A stretch of DNA of 64,000 nt from Phycisphaerae bacterium. Its GTDB lineage: Bacteria; Planctomycetota; Phycisphaerae; Phycisphaerales; Phycisphaeraceae. The notes beneath the pieces are model-generated. The model was given only the letters and a program-made list of their open reading frames with translations, ran no database searches and was not told the DNA's origin. The stretch's first letter is position 1; each line of letters starts with the position of its first letter. The translations under genes and the position numbers were made by a program. Below are positions 53,690 to 61,816 of this stretch, one piece after another. Location of the stretch: NCBI GenBank assembly GCA_030432595.1, contig JAUIGU010000014.1:1-64000 (forward strand), read 5' to 3'.

Positions 53690-55102
53690 TCACTCGCCGA
53701 TCATCGCCGCCGCGCCTTTGTAGACCGCGAGGCACTTCTCCGCGGCGCCGTCCCAGGTCAGGCGGCGCACCTCCACCGACGCGTGCTCGTTCATCGTGTC
53801 GGCCAGCGGCGGGTGCTTGAGGACCGCGATGATCTTGTTCGCCATCTCGTCGACGTCCCAGAAGTCGACCTTGAGCGCGTGCTCGATCACCTCGCTCACG
53901 CCTGACTGCTTGGACATGATGACCGGCACGCCGTTGCGGATCGCTTCCAAGGGCGCGATGCCGAACGGCTCGGACACCGATGGCATGACGTACACGTTCG
54001 CCATGCGGTAGACCTTCTCCACGTCCTTGCCGCGTAAAAACCCGGTGAACAGCACCTTGGAGCCGATGCCGTACCGCGCGACGGTCTCGATGGACTGCGT
54101 GAGCTTGTCGCCCGAACCGGCCATGACAAACTTCACGTTGTCGATTTTTTCGAGGACGCGCTTCGCCGCCTGCAGGAAGTACTCCGGGCCCTTCTGCATC
54201 GTCACCCGGCCCAGGAACAGCACGATCTGGTCGTCCTTCTCGATGCGCGGCAGTGGCGAGGGCAGATCGGGGTTCGGCGCGCCGTTCTCGACGCCGTTGT
54301 AAACCACGTACACCTTGTCGGGGTTCACGCCGTACCGGTCGACGAGGATCTTCTTGGTCCGGCGCGACACCGCGATGATGCTCAGCGCCGCGTGCACGCC
54401 GCGGCGTTCGATGTCGTACACCTGGCTGTGGACCGACTCGCCGGCCCGGTCGAACTCGGTCGAGTGGACATGCACGACCAGCGGCTTGCCCGTGTGCCGC
54501 GCGACCGCCAGGCCCGCGGGGAAGGTCAGCCAGTCGTGGGCGTGGATGACATCGAACTCTTCGCCGTCCGCCAGATCGACGCACAGCGACGCGTACCGCT
54601 GGGCCTCCGCGACCAGATCGCCCTCGTACTCGGTCCCGACCCCGCCGGAGCTGGGCGTGACCGGCGGGGCCTCGCCGGACGCGGCCGCCTGCTGGGCCAC
54701 CGACGTCGCGGGGTTGACGAAGCTGATGCCGCGGCCAGCCGCACCCTCCGACGCGACCGACCCGGCGTCGGCGGCGTACGGGCTGGGCATCCGCGACGGC
54801 ACCGCCTTGAACGTCACGTTCTCAAACGCCCCCTCCGGCCCCGGCGGCACCAGACCCGACGGGTCGATCGCCATCGTGCTCGCCACCGCGTCGGGGCTGC
54901 GGTCGCCCGCGGCGGCGGTCGGCGACTGCGGCGTGAGCAGCTTGATGTGCTGCCCATCGTAGTCGCCGTCGATCACCTTGGGCAGCACGAACGTGACCTT
55001 GGCGTCCTGACGGGACAGCGCCTTGGTGAGCCCGTAGCAGGCCGTGCCCAGACCGCCGCTGATGAAAGGCGGAAACTCCCAGCCGAGCATGAAGATGCGC
55101 AT
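53690..55102 (-). CDS. GT4/GT5-type glycosyltransferase (glycogen-synthase-like)
   Basis: The 470-residue protein begins MRIFMLGWEFPPFISGGLGTACYGLTKAL, the sugar-nucleotide-binding start of GT4/GT5 enzymes. The acceptor domain has DVIHAHDWLTFPAGL and the nucleotide-binding domain has VLFLGRVTMQKGPEYFLQA and VMPSVSEPFGIAPLEAI (E-x7-E). A low-complexity insert occupies about 65-155. It is similar to archaeal-type glycogen/starch synthases, so a role in glycogen or polysaccharide synthesis is likely; the exact sugar cannot be fixed. The alpha-glucan operon at 58-64 kb lies a few genes away. Confidence 0.85.
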   Translation of the reverse strand: MRIFMLGWEFPPFISGGLGTACYGLTKALSRQDAKVTFVLPKVIDGDYDGQHIKLLTPQSPTAAAGDRSPDAVASTMAIDPSGLVPPGPEGAFENVTFKAVPSRMPSPYAADAGSVASEGAAGRGISFVNPATSVAQQAAASGEAPPVTPSSGGVGTEYEGDLVAEAQRYASLCVDLADGEEFDVIHAHDWLTFPAGLAVARHTGKPLVVHVHSTEFDRAGESVHSQVYDIERRGVHAALSIIAVSRRTKKILVDRYGVNPDKVYVVYNGVENGAPNPDLPSPLPRIEKDDQIVLFLGRVTMQKGPEYFLQAAKRVLEKIDNVKFVMAGSGDKLTQSIETVARYGIGSKVLFTGFLRGKDVEKVYRMANVYVMPSVSEPFGIAPLEAIRNGVPVIMSKQSGVSEVIEHALKVDFWDVDEMANKIIAVLKHPPLADTMNEHASVEVRRLTWDGAAEKCLAVYKGAAAMIGE

Positions 55103-55273
55103 CGATAGCCTCTGGCGTTGCGTTGGTCGCGCGGGCCGAACTCCCTTACCCGAGCCGGGTTTTGACGGCAGGTCCGCGGGAGGGTCGCGGGAACGTCGGC
55201 CGTATTGGAGGCAGGTGGTGGACTCCCCTGTATCGGCCCAAGATAATCACTCGCCACCAAAACGCAAGCGGGG

Positions 55274-56194
55274 TCAAGCATTCACGCCCGGTTTATCGCC
55301 CCTTCGCCGACGGGCCGCCTCAAAAATCAGCACCGCCGCCGCCGTCGAAGCGTTCAGCGAATCCACCAACGCCGGACGCTCCGCGGTCCCCGCGACCATC
55401 GGGATCGTCACCGCCACGTCCGCGGCCCGCCGCCAATCCGCATCCAGCCCCGCGTGCTCAGGCCCGACCACCACCGCCGCCGGGTACGACCACGCCGCAT
55501 CAAAACAGGACACGGATGCATCACCGTCGCCCGCGCCGTTTCCTTCATCCAAAAGCGGAGCCAACGCCGCGAAGATCGTCACGCCGCGCGTCTTCAGCCA
55601 CGCCACCGCCTCGTCCGTCTCCGACACCACCACCGTCGGCAACGCGAACACCGCCCCGGTGCTGTTGCGGATCGCGTTCGGATTAAACAGATCCACCACC
55701 GGCCCCACCGCCAGCACCCCCGCACAACCCGCCGCCGCCGCCGTCCGCACCATCGCGCCAAGGTTGCCGGGCTTCTCGCTGCCGACCACGACCAGCACGA
55801 TGCCCTTCCCGCCGTCCTCGATCCGGATGTCGTCGAGCGTCCACGCCGGCGAACGAAACACACCCACCACCCCCTCGGGTTTGTCGTGGTACGCCATCTT
55901 CTTCAGCACGTCCGCACTGACCGAACACCACGACGAACCCTTGACCACCTCACCTTTTAGCCGAGGGCTGAGCGAAGCGAAGCCCCGGATCAACCCCTCC
56001 CCGCTTTCCCCCAGCAACGCGTCACACCAAAACAACTCGTCGTTCTCCAACCCCGCCCGAAACGCCCGCTCCACCTCCCGCCGACCCTCCGCGATCAACA
56101 CCCCCGCCGCGCGACGCTCGCGCGGCTTGCGCAGCCGAACCACCCGCTTGACCTTCGGGTTCTGCACCGACGTGATGTCCGGCTCACGCGACAT
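55274..56194 (-). CDS. TrmH/SpoU-family RNA 2'-O-methyltransferase
   Basis: The 306-residue SPOUT enzyme has an N-terminal substrate-binding domain (DITSVQNPKVKRVVRLRKPRERRAAGVLIAEGRREVE). The knotted domain motifs are VVVGSEKPGNLGAMVRTAAAAG (motif 1), VVVGPEHAGLD (motif 2) and VDSLNASTAAAVLIFEAARRR (motif 3). It probably methylates 23S rRNA or tRNA. Around residues 75-95 is an unusual stretch, RGFASLSPRLKGEVVKGSS. Its DNA (about 55945-55980) looks like repeat sequence and does not fit family expectations. The start MSREPDITS is chosen over one 66 bases upstream. Confidence 0.9.
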   Translation of the reverse strand: MSREPDITSVQNPKVKRVVRLRKPRERRAAGVLIAEGRREVERAFRAGLENDELFWCDALLGESGEGLIRGFASLSPRLKGEVVKGSSWCSVSADVLKKMAYHDKPEGVVGVFRSPAWTLDDIRIEDGGKGIVLVVVGSEKPGNLGAMVRTAAAAGCAGVLAVGPVVDLFNPNAIRNSTGAVFALPTVVVSETDEAVAWLKTRGVTIFAALAPLLDEGNGAGDGDASVSCFDAAWSYPAAVVVGPEHAGLDADWRRAADVAVTIPMVAGTAERPALVDSLNASTAAAVLIFEAARRRRGDKPGVNA

Positions 56195-56238
56195 CGCCGA
56201 ATCGTAACGCCGCCCACGCTTCCCGATAGCATCGCCCC

Positions 56239-56961
56239 GTGGACCTCGTCGCCCCCACATGGTGGAAGGTCGTCGCCCCCGCCACGGCCATCGTCGGCGG
56301 CGCGCTGGCCTACGGCACGCTGCACCCCCGCGCCCAACTGTTCGGCCCGGTGACCTTCCGCGCCCCGGAAGAACCCCACCAACCCGCCATCGCCCTGACC
56401 TTCGCCGGCCGGCTCGACCCGCGCCTGCTGCCGACCTTGCTCGACATCCTGGAGCGGCGTGACGCCGTCGCGGCGTTCCACGTCACGACACCCGACGCCC
56501 ACGCACACCCCGACGCCCTGCGCGAGCTGCACCGCCGGGGCCACCTGCTCACCAACGCCGGCCCCGCGCCGTCACCCGCCCACCTCGTGCAGGGCTACGC
56601 GTTCTGGCGCCGCGCGATCGACGCCGGGGACGACGCCGTCGCCGACGCCGTCGGCCGACGCCCCCTCGTCTTCGCGCCGCCGCACGGCGTCAAGTCGCCC
56701 GTCATGCTGCGCGAAGCGCTCTGGGGCGGGCACCTCGCCGTGACGTGGGCGCGGTCGTCGTGCCGTTGGCTGCCGACGCGTTGGGATCAGCGGCGCCTGA
56801 ACAACGCCTGGCCGAACACGATCGTGCAACTGCCGCCCCACCGCCGCCGCACCCTCGACACCCTGCCGACCTTGCTCGACGCGTGGGCCCAAGGCGGCCT
56901 GCGCCCGCGACGCCTAGACCACCTCCTGCAAATCCCCGGCTACCGGCCGGACCATACATGA
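56239..56961 (+). CDS. NodB-fold polysaccharide deacetylase-like protein lacking catalytic residues
   Basis: The 240-residue protein starts at a GTG and has an N-terminal membrane helix (about 9-25). The NodB-type core follows: IALTFAGRLDPRLLPTLLDILERRDAVAAFHVTT, LHRRGHLLTNAG and LVFAPPHGVKSP. In active enzymes the first motif is TFDDGPDP, carrying the catalytic base and metal Asp; here it is TFAGRLDP. The H-x3-H metal motif keeps only its first His. It is therefore predicted to be inactive, probably a binding protein or pseudoenzyme. It is divergent from the TrmH gene across 44 bases. Confidence 0.75.
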   Translation: MDLVAPTWWKVVAPATAIVGGALAYGTLHPRAQLFGPVTFRAPEEPHQPAIALTFAGRLDPRLLPTLLDILERRDAVAAFHVTTPDAHAHPDALRELHRRGHLLTNAGPAPSPAHLVQGYAFWRRAIDAGDDAVADAVGRRPLVFAPPHGVKSPVMLREALWGGHLAVTWARSSCRWLPTRWDQRRLNNAWPNTIVQLPPHRRRTLDTLPTLLDAWAQGGLRPRRLDHLLQIPGYRPDHT

Positions 56962-57072
56962 CCCCCGAAGCCCACGGATTCAATCCGCGCGCTCCATCCC
57001 TTCTCTCGGTGCCCTTGTGGGACTCCTTACGCCCCTGCTTCACTTGTGAAAGAACGCCGTGTGCGTTTCTGA

Positions 57073-57130
57073 GCGAGCCGGGGCGTGTCGCCCCGGTGTC
57101 CGGAACCCGGGCCGACACGGCCCGGCTCGC
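57073..57130. repeat. Inverted repeat (GCGAGCCGGGG type)
   Basis: Arms at 57073-57096 and 57107-57130 are inverted complements with about three mismatches, around a 10-base loop. It is a long GC-rich hairpin with no T-tract. Confidence 0.8.
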
Positions 57131-57473
57131 TTTGGACTCGCTTCGAAACAAACCCGGGGCGGGACCGTCGTCACGATCCACAGACCCCCGTCCGGCGTCG
57201 GTTTTGCAACCCGCCGTCACCGCGTTTCGGATGGGACTCACTCGGGGGGTTCCGGCGGGATGCGGCGTGTCGTCGGGCTCCATCCCGACCCACCCGCGTC
57301 CAAGGCCGCACGACAATTCGTGATTAAGGAACTCAAGCCCTCACCCACCTGGCACCCACGCGGAGGCCACGCTCCTCAAACCTGCACCCATATTTTACCC
57401 GCCCGACTTTCCATCTCCGCCGAACTACCGGGCCAAGCCTGCGCAGGTTTGCGGTGATTTGAGTTCTACGCAG

Positions 57474-57516
57474 CCGGAGCGTGACTCGCTCCGGTCCGGA
57501 GGCTGTCAGCCTCCGG
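57474..57516. repeat. Two adjacent small hairpins
   Basis: CCGGAGCG-TGACT-CGCTCCGG (57474-57494) is followed after one base by CCGGAGGCT-GTC-AGCCTCCGG (57496-57516). Both stems are perfect, and the two hairpins share a CCGGAG core. Confidence 0.8.
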
Positions 57517-57550
57517 CTAAAGGAAACCACTTCGCGAACCGCTGCCCCGT

Positions 57551-57574
57551 AGCCCCGGCCGGAAGGCCGGGGTT
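57551..57574. repeat. CCCCGGCC hairpin, second copy of the stem used as terminator at 31361
   Basis: CCCCGGCC-GGAA-GGCCGGGG followed by TTGCCC. The stem is identical to the terminator at 31361-31384 apart from the tetraloop, so this terminator stem is itself a repeated sequence. Confidence 0.75.
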
Positions 57575-57748
57575 GCCCGCGGTGAAGATCGCGAATGATA
57601 TCGACATCACGAACCCCCGCCTCCCGGCGGCGGCTAAGGAGTTTCACAGCGTGGGGCGTAGACGCGGGACACGCCGGATAGACTGCCCGCGGCAAGTGGG
57701 TGTTTCAACTTTCTGTGCAACGACGGCTCGCATCAGGAACCCGAATCC

Positions 57749-58369
57749 ATGAGTCGCCACATTGCTTGTTTTTGCGTGATGTTCGTTCATCCGCTCATCA
57801 CATCAGGATGCGCGGATGAGCCCGCCTCGGACTGTGTTTCCGCGGTGCAGCAGCATATTCGCGACGAAAACCTGCCCGACGTACTCAACGAACACCTAAG
57901 GCTGGCGACGGACATGCCTCCCGTCATGGGTCCGGGCGCCAACATCTTTGCCGACTCATACTGTTTTGTGGAGCGCCCCTCCGATCATTGGCGCGACCAC
58001 TTTATCGTGCGCGAAGCCCCTAGATACACAGCGGCCCGCCTCATCGCCGACAGTATGAAAGTGGATGGCTTGCCCTATTCAGCAGTTGGCTATGACGAAC
58101 TGAAATCGATCTACGCCACGCCGTCGCCCCTCGGCGACGTCTGGGTGTTCGCGTATGAGAGAATGATGGGCAGGACGAATCTATATGTGTCGGCTTACTA
58201 CTACGATGAGCGTCTTGAAAAGTTTGAACGGATCGAATCACACCGTGTGGGCGTTCCGTCTATGCGTGAATATGAAATTGATTATTCCGAGTCGGGCCAT
58301 GTACTGACAGTCGAGGTCCGCGGGATTGATACCGACCACGGCACGGTTGTGTTCCAACTGGCAAACTGA
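57749..58369 (+). CDS. Lipoprotein of unknown function, AT-richer than neighbours
   Basis: The 206-residue product has a lipoprotein signal with TSGC (Cys21). The mature protein has no family I recognise. It contains SYCFVERPSDHWRDHFIVREAPRY and a Tyr-rich strand region (FAYERMMGRTNLYVSAYYYDERLEKF). Codon use (for example AAA, GAT, TAT, ATT) and base composition are less GC-biased than in the neighbours, and it sits beside a repeat-rich region. Both suggest recent acquisition or relaxed selection. It is isolated, convergent with the transporter operon. Confidence 0.65.
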   Translation: MSRHIACFCVMFVHPLITSGCADEPASDCVSAVQQHIRDENLPDVLNEHLRLATDMPPVMGPGANIFADSYCFVERPSDHWRDHFIVREAPRYTAARLIADSMKVDGLPYSAVGYDELKSIYATPSPLGDVWVFAYERMMGRTNLYVSAYYYDERLEKFERIESHRVGVPSMREYEIDYSESGHVLTVEVRGIDTDHGTVVFQLAN

Positions 58370-58433
58370 TTGGTTCGAGAATCGATACAAGCCACGCGGC
58401 GTGTCCGCTGCGCTTGCCCTTGGCTGCCGTGAC

Positions 58434-59450
58434 TCACCCCTTCAACCCCGCGCTCGCGCCGTTGTCGACGAAGTAGCGTTGCGCGGCGAAGAAGAGCAGG
58501 ACGCAGGGGAGCATGGTCACGCAGCTGGCGGCCATGAGCAGTTCACGGTTTTCGACGCCGTACTGGCCGTTGAAGGCGTTGAGCTCGAGGGCGAGGGTGC
58601 GGTTTTCGGGGCTGTTCAGGTAGATCAGCGGGGTCATGAAGTCGTTCCACGTGAACATAAACGTGTAGATGGCGACGATGGCGATGACCGGGCCGGACAG
58701 CGGGAGCATGATGCGCCACCAGGTGGAGAGGTGGCCCGCGCCGTCGATGCGGGCGGCTTCGAGCAGCTCTTCGGGGACCTGGGCGAAGAACTGGCGGAAC
58801 ATGAAGATGAAGAACGGCGTGCCGAAGAACGCGGGCACGATCAGCGGCAGCAGCGTGTCCACCCAGCCCAGCCCCCGGAAGAGCAGGAACACGGGGATCA
58901 TGGTGACCTGCGCGGGGAGCATCATGGTCGCGAGCATGATCATGAAGGTGGTGTCGCGGCCCTGGAAGCGGTAGCGGGCGAAGCCGTAGCCCACGAGCGA
59001 GGAGGAGATGACCTGGCCGACGACGCAGAGGACGGTGATGACGACGGTGTTCGAGAGCGCGGGGAAGTAGACGGCCCAGCCATCGACGGTCATGCCCAGG
59101 CGGCGGAGGGCTTCGGGGTAGTTGCCCCACTGCGGGACGGCGGGGAGGATCTGCGAGATCTTCGAGACTTCCTGGTCGGTCTTGAGCGAGTTGGACACGA
59201 GCCAGAAGAACGGGATGAGCAACGCGATCGCGCCGCCGATGAGCGTGGTGTAGATCGCGAGTTTGCCGAGCAGGCGTTGGCGGCGGAGGGAGGTGTCGCG
59301 GCGCGACGGCGGTGGCGCAGGGGATGGAGGTTGTAGCGCGTCGCCGTTGCGTTGCGCGTGGGGCAGGTCCGCGGCGTTTGCGGTGATGGCGGCGGCGCCG
59401 CGGGCGTCGGGTTGGCCGGCGGGCAGGATGTCGGACGTGGTCTGCGTCAC
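58434..59450 (-). CDS. Carbohydrate ABC transporter permease (MalG type)
   Basis: The 338-residue inner-membrane protein starts at a GTG that overlaps the upstream gene by 4 bases. After a disordered N-terminus (about 1-60) come six membrane helices and the EAA loop LLEAARIDGAGHLSTWWRIMLPLSGPV that contacts the ATPase. Helix WLVSNSLKT and GLGWVDTLLPLIVP are typical of the CUT1 MalG subfamily. With the fused protein upstream it forms the translocation pair for an alpha-glucan importer. No ATP-binding subunit is encoded in the visible operon. Confidence 0.92.
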   Translation of the reverse strand: MTQTTSDILPAGQPDARGAAAITANAADLPHAQRNGDALQPPSPAPPPSRRDTSLRRQRLLGKLAIYTTLIGGAIALLIPFFWLVSNSLKTDQEVSKISQILPAVPQWGNYPEALRRLGMTVDGWAVYFPALSNTVVITVLCVVGQVISSSLVGYGFARYRFQGRDTTFMIMLATMMLPAQVTMIPVFLLFRGLGWVDTLLPLIVPAFFGTPFFIFMFRQFFAQVPEELLEAARIDGAGHLSTWWRIMLPLSGPVIAIVAIYTFMFTWNDFMTPLIYLNSPENRTLALELNAFNGQYGVENRELLMAASCVTMLPCVLLFFAAQRYFVDNGASAGLKG

Positions 59451-61816
59451 GCCTTGAGCCCTTCGTAGTGCACCATGTTGCGGCTGCCGCGGAAGACGAT
59501 GAGCGTGAGCCCGAGCAGGATGACGAACAGCACCCACGCCATCGCGGAGGCGTAGCCCATGTTGTGGAAGCGGAAGGCGTGGTCGTAGAGGTTGAGGACG
59601 TAGAAGAGCAGGTCCTCGTTCTGGCCGCCGCTGCCGCCGCGGATGACGTAGGCCTGGGTGAAGACCTGGAACGAGCCGATGATGCCCATGACGACGTTGA
59701 AGAAGATGAGCGGCGAGAGCATGGGCACGGTGACCGCCCAGAACTGCCGCCAGGGGGACGCGCCGTCGATGCGTGAGGCTTCGTAGAGCGAGGCGGGGAT
59801 GCCCTTGAGGCCGGCGAGGTAGATGACCATGCCGCCGCCGACGCCCCAGAGGGTCATGAGCACGAGCGCGGGGACGGCGAACCAGCGCGAGTCGGTGCCG
59901 AACCAGTCGGGCGGTTCGAGTCCGAACAGTCCGAGCGGCCAGCGCAAGAGCGCGTTGAGCATGCCGGTGTCGTTGTTGAAGATGGTGATCCAGAGGGTGA
60001 CCAGCGCGACGCCGGTGACGACGGAGGGGACGAAGTAGGCGGTGCGGAACCACTCGATGCCGCGGACCTTCTGGTTCATGAGCAGCGCGACGGCGAGCGC
60101 GGCGGCCTGCACGATGGGCACGGCGAGGATCGTGTAGTAGACCGTGACCCAGAGCGACTGGCCGAACTGTTTGTCGAAGAAGAACAGGTGGCGGAAGTTG
60201 TCGAGGCCGACGAACTCCGCTTGGGAGAGCGGGACCATCGCGGACCACTTGGTCAGCGCGAGCAGGAGCGAGACGATCATCGGCCCGGCGACCAGCAGGA
60301 CGAAGCCGGTGACCCACGGGCTGACGAACAGCCAGCCGGCGCGTTGTTGCGCTTTGGCGAGCGGGCTCATCGGTTCGCGCCGGGCGAGCCAAAACAGCAC
60401 GGCCAGCGCCGCGGCGACCATGACGGCGGCGACCGCGCTGACGGTGCCCCAAGGCATGGGTTCGTACTGCTTGCTCTTCAGCGGCGAAGATCGTTCGTCG
60501 GCCCAGTCCTGCTCGACCGTGGCCATCGCGTCGGCGGCGGTTTTCTGGTTGAGCTGCAGGGTCTTCTGCACCTCGCGGGTGAGGATGCGGTCGAACTCGG
60601 GGTAGTTCGCGGGCTGGGGGCCGAGCCGGCCCTGGGTGTCCATGAGCTCGACGAACAGTCGGCCGTTGGCGGGCTTCTGGCCGGGCGCGACGAAGGTGTC
60701 GCTGTACGCAACGTGCCGCATGGACGGCAGCGCGAGCCCGAGCTGTGCGCCCATGATCTGGCCCTCTTCGCCGCAGAGGAACTTCATGAGCTCGGTGGCT
60801 TCATCAGGATGTTCGCTGTCGGCGGAGATGGCCCAGGCGACGGTCGCGATGCACGACGATGGCGGGACGCCTTGTTTGTGCGGCAGGGGCACGACGTCCC
60901 AATCGAAGTCGTCGATCTTGCGGTAGCGCGGGACGAGCCAGCGCCCGAGCGGTCCGGCGGTGGCGATGCGGCCGCGGCGGAAGAGGTCGTCTTCGCTTTC
61001 GCTGATGCCGGTGGCGTTGTAGACGCTGCCGTCGTCGAAGCGGAGGGTGCGAACCATCTCGAAGGCTTCGACGGTGGCGGGGTCGGTGAGGCGGAGGTTG
61101 ACGAAGTCGCGGGCGTCGTCGCCGCCGAAAAACTCGCCGCCGAAGTTCCACACGAGGTTGCGGAGCATCATGGGCCAGGTCTTGAGCAGCCCGCCGTAGA
61201 CGCGCTGCGACGGGTCGTCGGACGCGCCGTGCTCGGCGATGGTGGCGAGGGTTTCGCGGTACTGGTCCCAGGTCCATCCGTCGTAGGGCACGTCCACGTC
61301 GGCGGCCTCGAAGAGGTCGAGGTTGACGTACATGAGGATGGTGGTGAAGTCCTTGGGCACGCCGTAGAGCCGGCGGACGCCGTCGGGCCCGGGCTCGCGG
61401 AAGGCGTCGAGCAGCTTGGGGAAGAACAACTCGAGCCAGGCCGGTTCGACGCGGTCTTCCACGGGCAGCAGCAGGCCGCTCTGCGCGAAGGCGGGCGTGT
61501 CGTCGTAGCGCAGGTAGAACAAGTCCGGCGGGGTGCCGGCGGCGAGCATCGTTTTGAGCTTGGCGTCGTAGTCGGTCGCGTGGAGGCGCTGAACCTTGAC
61601 GTTGGGGTTCTCGGCCTCGTACGCCGCGACGAGTTCCTGCACGATGTCCGTCTCTTCGGGCGAGCCCCAGTGCAGGATGGTCAGCTCGACCTTGTCGTCG
61701 ATGGCCGCGACAACGTGCTGCCGCCACACGCGTGCGCCGACGTCGATAAACGCCCACACCACCACCAGCGCGGCGGCGAACGTGAGCAGCAACCGCAGCG
61801 CGCGGGTCACGGTCAA
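59447..61816 (-). CDS. Fusion of a sugar-binding protein and a MalF-type ABC permease
   Basis: The 789-residue protein joins two functions normally on separate chains. After an N-terminal membrane anchor (about 7-25), residues 45-440 are an extracellular solute-binding protein of the maltose type (VELTILHWGSPEETDIVQELVAAYEAENPNVKVQ, ADSEHPDEATELMKFLCGEEGQ). A membrane helix (about 455-475) leads to a complete permease (about 490-789) with EASRIDGASPWRQFWAVTVPMLSP as EAA loop and the usual FRHLFFF region. The ATG overlaps the amylase stop (ATGA) and the end overlaps the second permease start. No frameshift or internal start breaks the fusion. Confidence 0.9.
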   Translation of the reverse strand: MTVTRALRLLLTFAAALVVVWAFIDVGARVWRQHVVAAIDDKVELTILHWGSPEETDIVQELVAAYEAENPNVKVQRLHATDYDAKLKTMLAAGTPPDLFYLRYDDTPAFAQSGLLLPVEDRVEPAWLELFFPKLLDAFREPGPDGVRRLYGVPKDFTTILMYVNLDLFEAADVDVPYDGWTWDQYRETLATIAEHGASDDPSQRVYGGLLKTWPMMLRNLVWNFGGEFFGGDDARDFVNLRLTDPATVEAFEMVRTLRFDDGSVYNATGISESEDDLFRRGRIATAGPLGRWLVPRYRKIDDFDWDVVPLPHKQGVPPSSCIATVAWAISADSEHPDEATELMKFLCGEEGQIMGAQLGLALPSMRHVAYSDTFVAPGQKPANGRLFVELMDTQGRLGPQPANYPEFDRILTREVQKTLQLNQKTAADAMATVEQDWADERSSPLKSKQYEPMPWGTVSAVAAVMVAAALAVLFWLARREPMSPLAKAQQRAGWLFVSPWVTGFVLLVAGPMIVSLLLALTKWSAMVPLSQAEFVGLDNFRHLFFFDKQFGQSLWVTVYYTILAVPIVQAAALAVALLMNQKVRGIEWFRTAYFVPSVVTGVALVTLWITIFNNDTGMLNALLRWPLGLFGLEPPDWFGTDSRWFAVPALVLMTLWGVGGGMVIYLAGLKGIPASLYEASRIDGASPWRQFWAVTVPMLSPLIFFNVVMGIIGSFQVFTQAYVIRGGSGGQNEDLLFYVLNLYDHAFRFHNMGYASAMAWVLFVILLGLTLIVFRGSRNMVHYEGLKA

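Larger units (their letters stand above)
56962..57748. other. 787-base intergenic region packed with palindromic repeats
   Basis: This region holds no convincing gene. From left to right: a decayed GAAGCCCACGGA element (56967-56994, right arm mutated), a GCGAGCCGGGG inverted repeat (57073-57130) and a loose inverted pair (GAACTCAA near 57329 and TTGAGTTC near 57457). Two adjacent small hairpins (57474-57516) and a CCCCGGCC hairpin (57551-57574) follow. The last 150 bases become AT-richer and lead into the lipoprotein gene. Confidence 0.7.

Noticed and set aside
57749-58369. AT-richer lipoprotein gene considered as part of a mobile island
   Set aside because: No integrase, transposase, tRNA end or direct repeat is present; composition alone is not enough.
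59447-61816. Binding-protein/permease fusion considered as a frameshift or missing-stop artefact
   Set aside because: The junction is a smooth linker plus membrane helix in one frame, both flanking genes overlap cleanly by 4 bases, and no alternative start with a ribosome-binding site is evident at the permease boundary. It is kept as a real fusion, pending comparison.
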